Shown here: positions 11,874-22,250 of the stretch, one piece after another
Numbering within the stretch: the first letter of the stretch is position 1
How the letters are laid out: every line of letters starts with the position of its first letter
Origin: Pseudomonas protegens
GTDB taxonomy: Bacteria; Pseudomonadota; Gammaproteobacteria; Pseudomonadales; Pseudomonadaceae
Direction of reading: 5' to 3'
Assembly: GCF_013407925.2 (NCBI RefSeq)
Contig: NZ_CP060201.1
Location: 4,263,001-4,327,000, forward strand
DNA: 64,000 nt
Notes under the pieces: generated by a model
Seen by the model: the letters and a program-made list of their open reading frames with translations, nothing else
The model's database searches: none
What the model was told of the DNA's origin: nothing
Made by a program: the position numbers and the translations under genes

Positions 11874-13706
11874 TCATGACGCCGGCGGCGTCGATTCGCT
11901 TTTCTCAAGCTTGACCTCGAAGCCGTATTCCACGGTTTCGAGGTCGCTGCGGGTGTAGCTTTCCAATTGGCTGGGCTGGCCATAGAAGTAGTGCACGTCG
12001 AACAGTGCCGGACCATCGGCCGACGCGGTATGGCTGGTCGCGAGAATCTCCTTCAGGTACTGGCCGCTGTCGTCCTTGGCATAAAAACGCCAGGCGTCCG
12101 CGGGAAAGAGTTTCTGGTCCACGATCAGCGCATTGCCCTTGAGTTCGAGTCCTTTGGGCAGCTGTCGGGTGCTGATGCTGTCCTTCTTGATGCTGGCCAG
12201 GAACAGTGGAATGGAGCCCACGGCGTAAGCCGGGGTTTCCGGAAACAGGTTGAGGTCGTAGGTGATGACGCCGCGCAGCGGGTCGATCTCGAAGGCTTCG
12301 TCCGGCAGTTCGATCGGTTCGCCCCGCTGGCCCTTGTCGTTCTGGGTGAAGAAGGTCAAGGGGGGGGCGCCGGTGCTGAACTCCGAGCCCAGCAGTTCGT
12401 CATTGAAGGTCCGTGGATGGCTGAACTCGATGCGCATTGCGCTGGCATCTTCCACCGATTGGCTGATGGTCACGGATTTCTTCAGTGTTTCCTCATCCAG
12501 CTGGGCGCCCTTGAGGTAGTTGGCCGCCTGATCGTCGTAGACCACCACCGGCATGGGCAGCGGCTGGACGTCCTTGTCGGTGGTGCTGCGGTCGAAACGA
12601 CGCACCGGCAGGTCCAGGTCCTTGCGTGTGACGTTGGCCTGAGCGAAGTCGAGTACGGCCACCTCGAGCTTGTCCACCACACCATTGAAATACACCTTGG
12701 CGTAATGACTGGTGTGCTTTTGCTCGAAGGCCTTCTGCTCGTTCTCCAGTTGTTTCTCGAAGTCGTCACTCCAGCTTTTCTGCTTCTGCATCTGGGCCAG
12801 CTGCTGTTGGTAAAAGGCAATTTGTGCCGCGCTTTCGTTGATCGAACCGGAGCGGGACAGGATCTGGCCGGTGCTGTCCCGGGCTTGCGCCAACAGCGGG
12901 TTGAGCGACGTGTCGTTGGCCTCTTCGGGGAGCGGGGTGCTGTTGTTCAGTTCGATTTCGGCGAGGTTTTTCTCCAGCGACAGCAGGGTCAGGCGGATGT
13001 TGCCGTCCTGGCGTGGCTTGCCGATATCGGCCTGGGTCAGCTCGAAGGTGAGCACGCGACTGGGGGCGATCACTTCAAGCTTGCCCCGCAGGGAGACGGG
13101 CTGCGGCTGGTTCTGGTTGTCGACTTCCAGGCCCTCGATAAAGGGGTAGGTCACTGTCAGGTCATCCGGGTTGGTCAGGTTGGAGCTTGAGGGACTCAGT
13201 TGAATCCCCGGGTCGGTCTCCGACCATTCAGGTTGGAAGGGGATGACTTTCTTGTTGCTCAGGGTGACCGACTGCCACTCCAGGCCGTGGGGAAAGGGGA
13301 ACTGCGCGGACATGTCGAAGCTGAAGGGAAACACCGGTTGCAGGTCGGTCAGGTAGTCCGAGCTGGAAGGTTTGCGCAACACGAACAGGCCATTGACGTA
13401 GGTATCCACCAGGGCTTTTGGCGTGGGGTAATGCTTGAGCAGGGCCAGGCTGTCCTCGCCGTATTCGGTGTCGATCGGCTTGCTGGCAAGCTTGCCTTGG
13501 GCGCGCTCCAACAGCAGCAGCGAGCCCCCGAGATCGCTGATGGCTTCTTTGAGCTTGGGGTCCTCGATAGCGTCCAGGGAGGCTTCGAACTGCCTGGTTC
13601 TCTCTTCGAGGCTGGCCTGTTTGTTTTCGTCGCTGGGTGAACAGCCGCCGCTGATCAGCAGAACCAGGCCAAGGCCGATGCTTGTCAAAGGCAATCGCAA
13701 ATCCAT
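11874..13706 (-). CDS. Large lipoprotein of unknown function
   Basis: 610 residues. The N-terminus has a signal peptide with lipobox LISGGC, so a lipid-anchored envelope protein is expected. A helical stretch follows (EERTRQFEASLDAIEDPKLKEAI), then mainly beta-type sequence, with a central charged coiled-coil-like region (IAFYQQQLAQMQKQK...LENEQKAFEQKH). No catalytic motif is seen. The start at 13706 is preferred over an in-frame ATG 37 codons earlier because it has AGGAAA upstream and begins directly with the signal. It diverges from the YqhA-like gene. Confidence 0.8.
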   Translation of the reverse strand: MDLRLPLTSIGLGLVLLISGGCSPSDENKQASLEERTRQFEASLDAIEDPKLKEAISDLGGSLLLLERAQGKLASKPIDTEYGEDSLALLKHYPTPKALVDTYVNGLFVLRKPSSSDYLTDLQPVFPFSFDMSAQFPFPHGLEWQSVTLSNKKVIPFQPEWSETDPGIQLSPSSSNLTNPDDLTVTYPFIEGLEVDNQNQPQPVSLRGKLEVIAPSRVLTFELTQADIGKPRQDGNIRLTLLSLEKNLAEIELNNSTPLPEEANDTSLNPLLAQARDSTGQILSRSGSINESAAQIAFYQQQLAQMQKQKSWSDDFEKQLENEQKAFEQKHTSHYAKVYFNGVVDKLEVAVLDFAQANVTRKDLDLPVRRFDRSTTDKDVQPLPMPVVVYDDQAANYLKGAQLDEETLKKSVTISQSVEDASAMRIEFSHPRTFNDELLGSEFSTGAPPLTFFTQNDKGQRGEPIELPDEAFEIDPLRGVITYDLNLFPETPAYAVGSIPLFLASIKKDSISTRQLPKGLELKGNALIVDQKLFPADAWRFYAKDDSGQYLKEILATSHTASADGPALFDVHYFYGQPSQLESYTRSDLETVEYGFEVKLEKSESTPPAS

Positions 13707-13868
13707 TTTCCTGTCTTCCTGTCCAATGTCGGTGAGGGGTAGGAACGGTTCGACACTAGCAGAAAAAACCTGCGGAAAAACCCGTAGAAACAGCGATTGT
13801 CTGTGGTTTATGGGCATTTGGAGCGCTGATATACTCGCCGCCGTTTTTTACTCCGGGTGCGAGATTCA

Positions 13869-14357
13869 ATGGAACGTTTTATCGAAAATGCAATGTATGC
13901 CTCACGCTGGCTGCTGGCGCCGATCTACTTCGGTTTGTCACTGGGCCTGCTGGCGTTGGCATTGAAATTCTTCCAGGAAGTCTTTCACGTCATTCCCAAT
14001 GTGTTTTCCATGGCGGAGTCGGATCTGATCCTGGTCCTGCTGTCGTTGATCGACATGGCACTGGTGGGCGGTCTGCTGGTGATGGTGATGATCTCCGGCT
14101 ATGAGAACTTCGTCTCGCAGCTGGACATCGATGAAGACAAGGAAAAGCTCAGCTGGCTGGGCAAGATGGATTCGTCGTCGCTGAAGATGAAGGTGGCGGC
14201 GTCCATCGTGGCGATTTCCTCGATTCACCTGTTGCGGGTGTTCATGGACGCCAAGAACACCCCGACCGAGTACCTGCTGTGGTACGTGGTGATTCACATG
14301 ACGTTCGTGATCTCGGCGTTTGCCATGGGTTACCTGGACAAGCTGACCAAGCACTGA
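13869..14357 (+). CDS. UPF0114/YqhA-family membrane protein
   Basis: 162 residues with about four membrane helices: [57 protein letters not shown] and [21 protein letters not shown]. The conserved SGYENFV and [11 protein letters not shown] segments mark the YqhA/UPF0114 family, inner-membrane proteins of unknown function. Length is normal for the family. The ATG at 13869 starts the usual [10 protein letters not shown]. Confidence 0.88.
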   Translation: MERFIENAMYASRWLLAPIYFGLSLGLLALALKFFQEVFHVIPNVFSMAESDLILVLLSLIDMALVGGLLVMVMISGYENFVSQLDIDEDKEKLSWLGKMDSSSLKMKVAASIVAISSIHLLRVFMDAKNTPTEYLLWYVVIHMTFVISAFAMGYLDKLTKH

Positions 14358-14491
14358 TTGCACCTGCTGGATGAGTGCCGCCCGCCCGTGCGTTGCGAAA
14401 CGGACGGGCGGTGTTGTTTGTGGCTTGTGCTTTTCCTGGCCGAGGAATATCCATGTAGGCGTCGAGGGTTTCTAATACACGAGGTACGCTC

Positions 14492-14797
14492 ATGAACCTG
14501 CAGGAAATGAATGCCTACGCCATCGCCGGAAAAGTCGACGAATTGAACCTGATCTCCCTGGAAGGCGGGATCTATCTGCTTGAGGCGCGCATGCACGGAG
14601 CCGCTTATCCATTGAGCGATGCTCAGGGGCAGATGTTTCATCTGCGTTCGGTGGAGCATGCACGTGAGGTATTGCAGTCTTTTCCCAAGTTGCCTTTCCA
14701 CCTGATTCACACGTCGGTGCACGATGAGATGTGCGGTTTGTCCGCCAGCGCCGAAGAAAGCCTGAAGGTGCCGATCACCATGCGCTCCAGTTGGTAG
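14492..14797 (+). CDS. DUF6482-type small protein
   Basis: 101 residues, soluble, no signal. It has the pattern of a small conserved Pseudomonas protein (NLISLEGGIYLLEARMHGAAYPLSDAQG) and ends with HTSVHDEMCGLS. Function unknown; family assignment is from memory. A usable ribosome site (ACGAGG) precedes the ATG. Confidence 0.72.
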   Translation: MNLQEMNAYAIAGKVDELNLISLEGGIYLLEARMHGAAYPLSDAQGQMFHLRSVEHAREVLQSFPKLPFHLIHTSVHDEMCGLSASAEESLKVPITMRSSW

Positions 14798-14924
14798 TGC
14801 TGGGGTGGCGCTGATTATCGCCGGACTTCTGTGCTAGTCTGCTCGCCCTTTTGATTCCGGGCGCTCCGGGAGGCCCGGTGTGTCTGTGGCTGTTCCTGAG
14901 CCGTCCGCACAGCGGAGCAGTGTC

Positions 14925-15542
14925 ATGTCCGAAGTAAATCTGTCCACCGACGAAACCCGCGTCAGCTACGGTATTGGCCGTCAGTTGGGCGACCAGCTGC
15001 GTGACAACCCGCCACCGGGTGTGAGCCTGGACGCAATCCTGGCGGGCCTGACCGACGCTTTCGCCGGTAAGCCAAGCCGTGTGGGTCAGGAAGAGATGTC
15101 CGCCAGCTTCAAGGTGATTCGTGAAGTCATGCAGGCTGAAGCAGCTGCCAAGGCTGAAGCCGCTGCCGGTGCCGGCCTGGCTTTCCTGGCGGAAAACGCC
15201 AAGCGTGAAGGCATCACCACCCTGGCTTCCGGCCTGCAATTTGAAGTGCTGACCCAGGGCGACGGCGCCAAGCCATCCCGTGAAGACAGCGTGCGCACCC
15301 ACTATCACGGCACCCTGATCGACGGCACCGTGTTCGACAGCTCCTACGAGCGTGGCCAGCCTGCCGAATTCCCGGTTGGTGGCGTGATCGCCGGCTGGAC
15401 CGAAGCGCTGCAATTGATGAACGCCGGTAGCAAATGGCGTCTGTACGTGCCGAGCGAACTGGCTTACGGCGCACAAGGCGTGGGCAGCATCCCACCGCAC
15501 AGCGTCCTGGTGTTCGACGTCGAGCTGCTGGACGTTCTGTAA
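14925..15542 (+). CDS. fklB: FKBP-type peptidyl-prolyl isomerase (FklB/FkpA type)
   Basis: 205 residues. The N-terminal half is the helical dimerisation domain of FkpA/Mip/FklB proteins (TRVSYGIGRQLGDQL, Ala-rich helix near 70-90). The C-terminal FKBP domain has VRTHYHGTLIDGTVFDSS, a GWTEALQLM segment and Y-G-AQG-IPPHSVLVFDVELL. It has no signal peptide, so it is probably cytoplasmic like FklB. It speeds prolyl cis-trans isomerisation and acts as a chaperone. An upstream GTG in frame at 14880 exists, but the ATG at 14925 gives the standard MSEVNLST start. It is followed by a REP-like repeat. Confidence 0.92.
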   Translation: MSEVNLSTDETRVSYGIGRQLGDQLRDNPPPGVSLDAILAGLTDAFAGKPSRVGQEEMSASFKVIREVMQAEAAAKAEAAAGAGLAFLAENAKREGITTLASGLQFEVLTQGDGAKPSREDSVRTHYHGTLIDGTVFDSSYERGQPAEFPVGGVIAGWTEALQLMNAGSKWRLYVPSELAYGAQGVGSIPPHSVLVFDVELLDVL

Positions 15543-15546
15543 CCCG

Positions 15547-15570
15547 TGTAGGAGCCAGCTTGCTGGCGAT
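15547..15570. repeat. REP-type repeat (Pseudomonas)
   Basis: GTGTAGGAGCCAGCTTGCTG followed by GCGAT. A short GCCAGC/GCTGGC hairpin and the GTAGGAGC lead are the hallmark of intergenic REP units of fluorescent pseudomonads. A second copy is at 28689. Confidence 0.75.
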
Positions 15571-15632
15571 GACGGCCGTGCATGCGCAGTCTGTTCATCG
15601 TCGGCAAGCTTGCCCCTTTATCGGCTTTGGTT

Positions 15633-15902
15633 TCATAGACGGATTTTTGCGCCCAGGCTCTGGCCATCGGCGCCGGTTGGCCGCAAGGCTCTGGCGTAGC
15701 AGAACAAAAACAGGTTGCGCACCAATTCCTTGAGTACCAGCGGCTCGCTGGAGCTCAAACCGTTCAGGTCCAGATCCCCCTGGTCCTGCAGCTCGCTCAG
15801 GGCTTCTTCTTCCAGCACTGCACAGACTTCCCCGGTTTCCCGATGCAGGATTCGCAGGTAGGGGTGTGGGCGGTCCAGCCAGGCATCAATCAAATAAGTC
15901 AT
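15633..15902 (-). CDS. PA4570-like small iron-starvation protein (inferred)
   Basis: 89 residues, acidic, soluble, no signal: MTYLIDAWLDRPHPYLRILH, then a Glu/Leu-rich centre (VLEEEALSELQDQGDLDL) and FLFCYARALRP. I recognise no domain. Its position next to fklB/ispB and its sequence style match PA4570, which is strongly induced by iron limitation in P. aeruginosa (established knowledge, from memory). Here a Fur box overlaps the promoter, which supports the same control. The ATG at 15902 has AAGGAG eight bases upstream. An ATG three codons earlier abuts AAGGAG and would have no spacing. Confidence 0.78.
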   Translation of the reverse strand: MTYLIDAWLDRPHPYLRILHRETGEVCAVLEEEALSELQDQGDLDLNGLSSSEPLVLKELVRNLFLFCYARALRPTGADGQSLGAKIRL

Positions 15903-15930
15903 GGGTGTCATCTCCTTGAATGGGTTTCAA

Positions 15931-15945
15931 TGAGAATAATTCTTA
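15931..15945. promoter_or_regulatory. Fur box
   Basis: TGAGAAT-A-ATTCTTA, a 7-1-7 inverted repeat with one mismatch, embedded in AATGAGAATAATTCTTATTC. It is close to the Fur consensus built from GATAAT/TGAGAAT units and covers the -10 region of the minus-strand promoter. Confidence 0.85.
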
Positions 15946-15960
15946 TTCAATGAATAGCAA
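15933..15960 (-). promoter_or_regulatory. Sigma-70-type promoter of the iron-regulated gene
   Basis: On the minus strand, TTGCTA (15955-15960) and TATTCT (15933-15938) are 16 bases apart. The -10 lies inside the Fur box, so Fur binding would block polymerase. Confidence 0.6.
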
Positions 15961-16072
15961 GTACCTATTGGCGGTTTGTGCTTTTTTCTGTGTGGAAATT
16001 GTTTTCGATCAAATCGGCTGGCTTTTCGCTAGCAGGTGGGTGGATCAAGCATGGCGGGGGTGTAGGCGGGAT

Positions 16073-16099
16073 ACCCTCTCGCGGCAGGCGCGAGAGGGT
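16073..16099. terminator. Perfect 11-bp hairpin downstream of yjdM
   Basis: ACCCTCTCGCG pairs with CGCGAGAGGGT around GCAGG. There is no good T tract on the minus side, so it may work as a weak terminator or as an mRNA 3' end stabiliser. Confidence 0.55.
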
Positions 16100-16106
16100 G
16101 CGGGCG

Positions 16107-16448
16107 TCAGACCTTGCGGACGAACTCGGACTTGAGCTTCATTGGGCCAATGCCGTCGATCTTGCAGTCGATGTCGTGGTCGCCATCGCACAGGCGGATG
16201 TTCTTGACCTTGGTGCCGACCTTGACCACCAGGGAGGTGCCCTTGACCTTGAGGTCCTTGATCACGGTGATGGTGTCGCCGTCTTGCAGCACGTTGCCCA
16301 CCGAATCTTTCTTCACGGCTTCATCGGAGGCGGCTTCGGCTTCGCCGCTGGCGGACCACTCGTGGGCGCACTCGGGGCAGATCAGCTGGGTGCCGTCCTC
16401 GTAGGTGTATTCGGAATTGCATTTTGGGCAGGGTGGCAAAGTGCTCAC
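16107..16448 (-). CDS. yjdM: YjdM/PhnA-family zinc-ribbon protein
   Basis: 113 residues. The N-terminus has a zinc ribbon, [13 protein letters not shown]...CPECAHEW. The C-terminal part ([31 protein letters not shown]) is the SH3-like PhnA domain. The family was once tied to phosphonate use, but phosphonoacetate hydrolase is a different protein; its role is unknown. It is a single gene. The ATG at 16448 is preceded by a purine-rich GGAGCTTAAGTG stretch. Confidence 0.88.
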   Translation of the reverse strand: MSTLPPCPKCNSEYTYEDGTQLICPECAHEWSASGEAEAASDEAVKKDSVGNVLQDGDTITVIKDLKVKGTSLVVKVGTKVKNIRLCDGDHDIDCKIDGIGPMKLKSEFVRKV

Positions 16449-16571
16449 TTAAGCTCCTCAAAGTCAGGATGGCTAAAAAGCGCACATTGTATAGGGTTTT
16501 GTCGGGGAGGGGGCTGTGAGGCGCTTCGATGGCGTGCCGGCTCCTGCGGGCAGCAGGAACCGGGGGGCTGT

Positions 16572-17540
16572 TTAGTGGGTGCGGGCGACGGCGAATTCGC
16601 TCAATTCCACCAGGGCGTCGCGGTATTCGCTGGGTGGCAGGGCTTCCAGGCAGGTAATGGCGCGAGCCACGTAGTCGCGGGCCAATTGCGCGGTGTAGTC
16701 CAGAGAGCCCGAGGCCTCAACCGCGGCACGGATGCTTTCCAGGTCTTCGATACCGCCTTTCTGGATCGCCTGGCGCACCAGGGCTGCCTGTTCCGGGGTG
16801 CCTTCACGCATGGTGTAGATCAGCGGCAGGGTCGGTTTGCCCTCCGCCAGGTCGTCACCGACGTTCTTGCCCAGGGTTTCGGCATCGCCACGGTAGTCCA
16901 GCAGGTCGTCCACCAGTTGGAAGGCCACGCCCAGATGATCGCCAAAGGTGCGCAGGGCTTCGGCCTGTTCCGGCGTCGCGCCGGCCAGGGCGGCGGCGCT
17001 GTGGGTCGAGGCTTCGAAGAGCATCGCGGTCTTGCCGCGAATGACTTCCATATAGGTTTCTTCGGTGGTGCTGGCGTCACGCACCTTGGACAGTTGCAGC
17101 ACTTCGCCTTCGGCGATGATCCGCGTGGCCTGGGACAGAATGCGCATGACCGGCATCGAGCCCAGCTCAACCATCATCTCGAAGGAACGGGAGTACAGAA
17201 AATCGCCGACCAGGACGCTGGGCGCATTGCCCCACATGGCGTTGGCGGTGGAGCGGCCACGGCGCATGCCGGACATGTCGACCACGTCGTCGTGCAGCAG
17301 GGTGGCGGTGTGCAGGAACTCGATGGTGGCGGCCAGCAGGCGCAGGTCATCGCCTTCGCGGCCCAGGGCCTTGCCACATAGCAACACCAACAGCGGGCGC
17401 AGGCGCTTGCCTCCGGCCGAAGTGATGTAGTCGCCGATTTTCGAAACCAGCGGTACTCGGGAAGTCAACTGTTTCTTGATGATGCCGTCGACGGCGCTAA
17501 AATCGTCCGCCACCGCGCGGTAGAAAGCTTGGGGTTGCAT
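16572..17540 (-). CDS. ispB: Polyprenyl diphosphate synthase IspB (ubiquinone side chain)
   Basis: 322 residues. The first Asp-rich motif LHDDVVD is at residues 82-88 and the second is in [24 protein letters not shown] near 43-54 binds isopentenyl diphosphate. The enzyme extends farnesyl diphosphate to the long prenyl chain of ubiquinone; in Pseudomonas this chain is expected to have nine isoprene units. It is divergent from rplU-rpmA-obg, the usual gammaproteobacterial arrangement. Confidence 0.95.
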   Translation of the reverse strand: MQPQAFYRAVADDFSAVDGIIKKQLTSRVPLVSKIGDYITSAGGKRLRPLLVLLCGKALGREGDDLRLLAATIEFLHTATLLHDDVVDMSGMRRGRSTANAMWGNAPSVLVGDFLYSRSFEMMVELGSMPVMRILSQATRIIAEGEVLQLSKVRDASTTEETYMEVIRGKTAMLFEASTHSAAALAGATPEQAEALRTFGDHLGVAFQLVDDLLDYRGDAETLGKNVGDDLAEGKPTLPLIYTMREGTPEQAALVRQAIQKGGIEDLESIRAAVEASGSLDYTAQLARDYVARAITCLEALPPSEYRDALVELSEFAVARTH

Positions 17541-17641
17541 CAGCGACAGGTGCTCCAGAAGGGTTGCGCGGCATGCTAGGACCCGCGTCCGCAGGTGTCA
17601 AGGCGCGCTCCCGGCGGTGCCTTGCGCAGTCTGAACGGCAC

Positions 17642-17670
17642 TTGCATCGCTATTGTGCCTTGCGTACAAT
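17642..17670 (+). promoter_or_regulatory. Sigma-70 promoter of rplU-rpmA
   Basis: TTGCAT (17642-17647) and TACAAT (17665-17670) are separated by exactly 17 bases. The transcript would carry a roughly 125-base leader before rplU. Confidence 0.75.
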
Positions 17671-17803
17671 CGCGCACCCTGAACTTCCTGGGCAGCACCT
17701 GCCTTACGCAATTGCACTTGGGCCGTTCCAGCCCCATGCAGCCATGCCAGCCAATACCTCTTCTTATAAAGAGCTGGGTGAGCAGGATTATCGGAGAAAT
17801 ACC

Positions 17804-18115
17804 ATGTACGCAGTAATCGTTACCGGCGGTAAGCAATACAAGGTCGCTGAAGGTGAATACCTGAAGATCGAAAAACTGGAAGTCGCCACTGGCGAATCCG
17901 TGACTTTTGACCGCGTTCTGTTGGTCGCCAACGGCGACGACGTGAACATCGGCGCACCTGTTGTTGCTGGCGCAACCGTCAAGGCTGAAGTGATCTCCCA
18001 AGGTCGTCACGATAAGGTCCGCATCATCAAGTTCCGTCGCCGTAAGCACCACATGAAGCGTATGGGCCACCGCCAGTGGTTCACCGAGATCAAAATCACC
18101 GGTATTCAGGCTTAA
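17804..18115 (+). CDS. rplU: 50S ribosomal protein L21
   Basis: 103 residues, the normal length. It begins [14 protein letters not shown] and has the basic, 23S-rRNA-binding C-terminal [14 protein letters not shown]. First gene of the rplU-rpmA pair, 35 bases before rpmA, with GGAGAAA before the ATG. Confidence 0.98.
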   Translation: MYAVIVTGGKQYKVAEGEYLKIEKLEVATGESVTFDRVLLVANGDDVNIGAPVVAGATVKAEVISQGRHDKVRIIKFRRRKHHMKRMGHRQWFTEIKITGIQA

Positions 18116-18150
18116 TTTCAGCCTAATTCCTCACTAGGAGAATTGAACTC

Positions 18151-18408
18151 ATGGCACACAAAAAAGCTGGTGGTAGTACCCGTAACGGTCGCGACTCAGA
18201 AGCCAAACGCCTTGGCGTGAAGATGTATGGCGGCCAGGTCATCAAGGCCGGCAACATCATCGTGCGTCAGCGCGGCACCCAATTCCACGCTGGCTACGGC
18301 GTTGGCATGGGTAAAGATCACACCCTGTTCGCGAAAATCGAAGGCGTGATCAAGTTTGAAGTAAAAGGCGCCTTCGGTCGTCGTTACGTGAGCGTTGTCG
18401 CCGCTTAA
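18151..18408 (+). CDS. rpmA: 50S ribosomal protein L27
   Basis: 85 residues beginning [16 protein letters not shown], the N-terminal extension that reaches the peptidyl-transferase centre. The core contains GVKMYGGQ and [10 protein letters not shown]. The gene is preceded by CTAGGAGAATT and followed by a strong terminator. Confidence 0.98.
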
Positions 18409-18423
18409 TTGCGCGATCGCTGG

Positions 18424-18453
18424 AAAAGCCCTGTCTCGCGACGGGGCTTTTTC
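18424..18453 (+). terminator. Intrinsic terminator of rplU-rpmA
   Basis: A 12-bp stem (AAAAGCCCTGTC / GACGGGGCTTTT, one G-T pair) closes on TCGC and runs into T residues. Confidence 0.92.
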
Positions 18454-18521
18454 GTTTGTGGGATGAGTCTCTTGCAAAACTGTTTGTACGAGCTGGCAGC
18501 GTTGGATGTTTCGGTCGTTGA

Positions 18522-19826
<1,305 letters not shown>

Positions 19827-20011
19827 TCCTGTCGTGGCGGGCTGGCCCCGCGAAGACGGTTTATCTGGCCTGGCGCGGTGTTATCATCGCTGCCGGCCAG
19901 CTCTCAAGGCGCCGCTCATTCGAGCGGCGTTTTGGTATCTGCAAGGCGTAAATACGAATAACCCCATGAGTGGCGCTCGGTCGCGCTGCTCGCTGGCAAA
20001 GGTTGAATAAG

Positions 20012-21130
20012 ATGCGGAGCAAGGTGACGGGTGCGCAACGCTGGGTCGTGAAGATCGGTAGCGCGCTGCTGACGGCGGACGGCAAGGGGCTGGATCGCGC
20101 TGCAATGGGTGTATGGGTCGAGCAGATGGTGGCCTTGCATGAGGCTGGCGTCGAATTGGTATTGGTTTCCTCGGGCGCAGTGGCGGCCGGGATGAGCCGC
20201 TTGGGCTGGACCGCACGACCGAGTGCGATGCATGAGCTGCAGGCGGCCGCCGCCATTGGCCAGATGGGGCTGGTGCAGGCCTGGGAGTCGAGTTTTGCCG
20301 AGCATGGCCGGCATACCGCACAGATTCTGCTGACCCATGACGACCTGTCGGACCGCAAGCGTTACCTCAATGCGCGCAGTACCCTGCGGGCGTTGGTGGA
20401 GCTCAAGGTGATTCCGGTGATCAATGAAAACGACACCGTGGTCACTGATGAAATCCGCTTTGGCGACAACGACACCCTGGCGGCTCTGGTTGCCAACCTG
20501 GTGGAGGCCGATCTGCTGGTGATTCTCACGGATCGCGATGGCATGTTCGATGCTGATCCGCGCAGCAATCCCGATGCTCAGTTGATTTACGAGGCGCGTG
20601 CCGACGATCCGGCGCTGGATGCCGTGGCTGGCGGTACCGGCGGCGCCCTGGGGCGCGGTGGCATGCAGACCAAACTGCGAGCGGCGCGGCTGGCGGCGCG
20701 CTCCGGTGCGCACACCATCATTGTCGGTGGGCGTCTGGAGCGGGTGCTGGATCGCCTCAAGGCTGGCGAGCGCATTGGCACCTTGTTGTCGCCGGAGCGC
20801 GGCATGCTGGCGGCTCGCAAGCAGTGGCTGGCCGGGCATCTGCAGACCCGTGGCACTCTGGTGCTGGATGAGGGGGCGGTGGCGGCGCTTTCCCAGGGCA
20901 ACAAGAGTTTGTTGCCGGTAGGGGTCAAGCAGGTCCAGGGCGGTTTCCGGCGTGGCGAAATGGTGGTTTGCGTGGCGCCCGATGGTCGCGAGATCGCCCG
21001 AGGCCTGGCCAACTACAGTGCGCTTGAGGCGCAGAAGATCATCGGTCAGCCCTCTGATGCCATTGTGGGGGTCCTGGGCTACATGGCTGAGCCGGAACTG
21101 GTTCACCGCGATAACCTGATTCTGGTGTAA
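20012..21130 (+). CDS. proB: Glutamate 5-kinase
   Basis: 372 residues. An N-terminal amino-acid kinase domain ([44 protein letters not shown]) is followed by a C-terminal PUA domain (about 280-360), as in E. coli ProB. It phosphorylates glutamate in the first step of proline synthesis and is normally inhibited by proline. The ATG at 20012 is chosen; the upstream extension from 19970 lacks conserved sequence. It follows obgE by 185 bases with no clear terminator, so co-transcription is possible. Confidence 0.95.
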   Translation: MRSKVTGAQRWVVKIGSALLTADGKGLDRAAMGVWVEQMVALHEAGVELVLVSSGAVAAGMSRLGWTARPSAMHELQAAAAIGQMGLVQAWESSFAEHGRHTAQILLTHDDLSDRKRYLNARSTLRALVELKVIPVINENDTVVTDEIRFGDNDTLAALVANLVEADLLVILTDRDGMFDADPRSNPDAQLIYEARADDPALDAVAGGTGGALGRGGMQTKLRAARLAARSGAHTIIVGGRLERVLDRLKAGERIGTLLSPERGMLAARKQWLAGHLQTRGTLVLDEGAVAALSQGNKSLLPVGVKQVQGGFRRGEMVVCVAPDGREIARGLANYSALEAQKIIGQPSDAIVGVLGYMAEPELVHRDNLILV

Positions 21131-21149
21131 GCGATCTGAGGAAAAGCGA

Positions 21150-21611
21150 ATGCGCGTAGCAAAAGGATTGTTGGGCTTGCTCTTGGCGATGCCGTTCATG
21201 GTGTCGGCTGAGGAAATTGGTCAGGTATCCACGGTGTTCAAGTTTGTCGGGCCGAACGATCGCATCGTGGTCGAGGCCTTCGATGATCCCAAGGTGGACG
21301 GTGTGACGTGTTATCTGTCGCGAGCCAAGACCGGTGGTCTCAAGGGTGGCCTGGGTCTGGCGGAGGATCGCGCCGAGGCGTCGATCGCTTGTCGCCAGGT
21401 GGGGCCGATCGCGTTCAAAGGCGAGCTCAAGGACGGTGAGGAGGTGTTCAAGGAACGCACTTCGCTGGTGTTCAAGACCATGCAAGTGGTGCGTTTCCTT
21501 GATAAGAAGCGCAATACCCTGGTGTATCTGGTCTACAGCGATCGGGTGATCGAGGGGAGTCCGCAGAATGCGGTGACAGCGATTCCTATTCTGCCTTGGC
21601 CGCATCAGTGA
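21150..21611 (+). CDS. creA: CreA family exported protein
   Basis: 153 residues with a signal peptide ([21 protein letters not shown]). CreA features are [35 protein letters not shown] and SIACRQVGP; the two Cys probably form a disulfide. The function of CreA in the periplasm is unknown. It lies 19 bases after proB with AGGAAAA before the ATG, so it is probably in the same transcript. Confidence 0.9.
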   Translation: MRVAKGLLGLLLAMPFMVSAEEIGQVSTVFKFVGPNDRIVVEAFDDPKVDGVTCYLSRAKTGGLKGGLGLAEDRAEASIACRQVGPIAFKGELKDGEEVFKERTSLVFKTMQVVRFLDKKRNTLVYLVYSDRVIEGSPQNAVTAIPILPWPHQ

Positions 21612-21678
21612 AATGTTGAATCTTGGCGAGCCGGCTCCGGGAGGGGCTGGCTGGTTGAGCTGTTAAATGGCAGGCAAT

Positions 21679-21706
21679 AAAAAACCGACCCTTGGGTCGG
21701 TTTTTT
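21679..21706. terminator. Bidirectional terminator between creA and rpsT
   Basis: AAAACCGACCC pairs with GGGTCGGTTTT and is flanked by A and T tracts on both sides, so it can stop both convergent transcripts. Confidence 0.93.
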
Positions 21707-21720
21707 AACAAGCGTGTCGC

Positions 21721-21999
21721 TTAGGCTGCAGCAGCAAGGTTCAGCGCCTTGATGTGGCCATTCAGACGACCTTTATGGCGAGCAGCTTTGTTCTTGTGGA
21801 TGATGCCTTTATCGGCCATGCGGTCGATAACTGGCACGGCCAGAACATAAGCAGCTTGCGCTTTAGCGGCGTCTTTGGCGTCGATGGCCTTAACTACGTT
21901 CTTGATGTAGGTACGAACCATGGAACGCAGGCTGGCGTTGTGGCTGCGACGCTTCTCAGCCTGTTTTGCACGTTTTTTGGCGGAAGGTGTGTTGGCCAC
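21721..21999 (-). CDS. rpsT: 30S ribosomal protein S20
   Basis: 92 residues, Lys/Arg/Ala rich: [21 protein letters not shown] then helices through [18 protein letters not shown] and a C-terminal [13 protein letters not shown]. It is a primary 16S-rRNA binding protein. Normal family length. Confidence 0.98.
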   Translation of the reverse strand: MANTPSAKKRAKQAEKRRSHNASLRSMVRTYIKNVVKAIDAKDAAKAQAAYVLAVPVIDRMADKGIIHKNKAARHKGRLNGHIKALNLAAAA

Positions 22000-22052
22000 C
22001 GTCGAGCTCCTCGAAAGACTTTTGGGGAAATAGCAAACAAAATAGGCCGCGA

Positions 22053-22081
22053 ATCATGCCGATGAGTTGAAGTCTTGTCAA
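22053..22081 (-). promoter_or_regulatory. Sigma-70 promoter of rpsT
   Basis: On the minus strand, TTGACA (22076-22081) lies 17 bases before CATGAT (22053-22058), about 55 bases upstream of the rpsT start. Confidence 0.65.
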
Positions 22082-22250
22082 GGGCGGGTGATACGTTCCG
22101 CTGAGTGGTCGATCTGAAGAGGCGGGATATTTATTTCCGGCGCTTGACCTGTAAACTCGCGAGCTTTGGCTCTGTGCTGTTGCGGCGCGGAGTATCGCAT
22201 AAGTAGGCGTCTTTTCGCCTGCTGTTTATCTACAGGCAAACAACCTTTTC

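Noticed and set aside
16520..16560. Third REP-like unit near ispB
   Set aside because: Only a partial GGAGCCGGCA match; the hairpin is broken.
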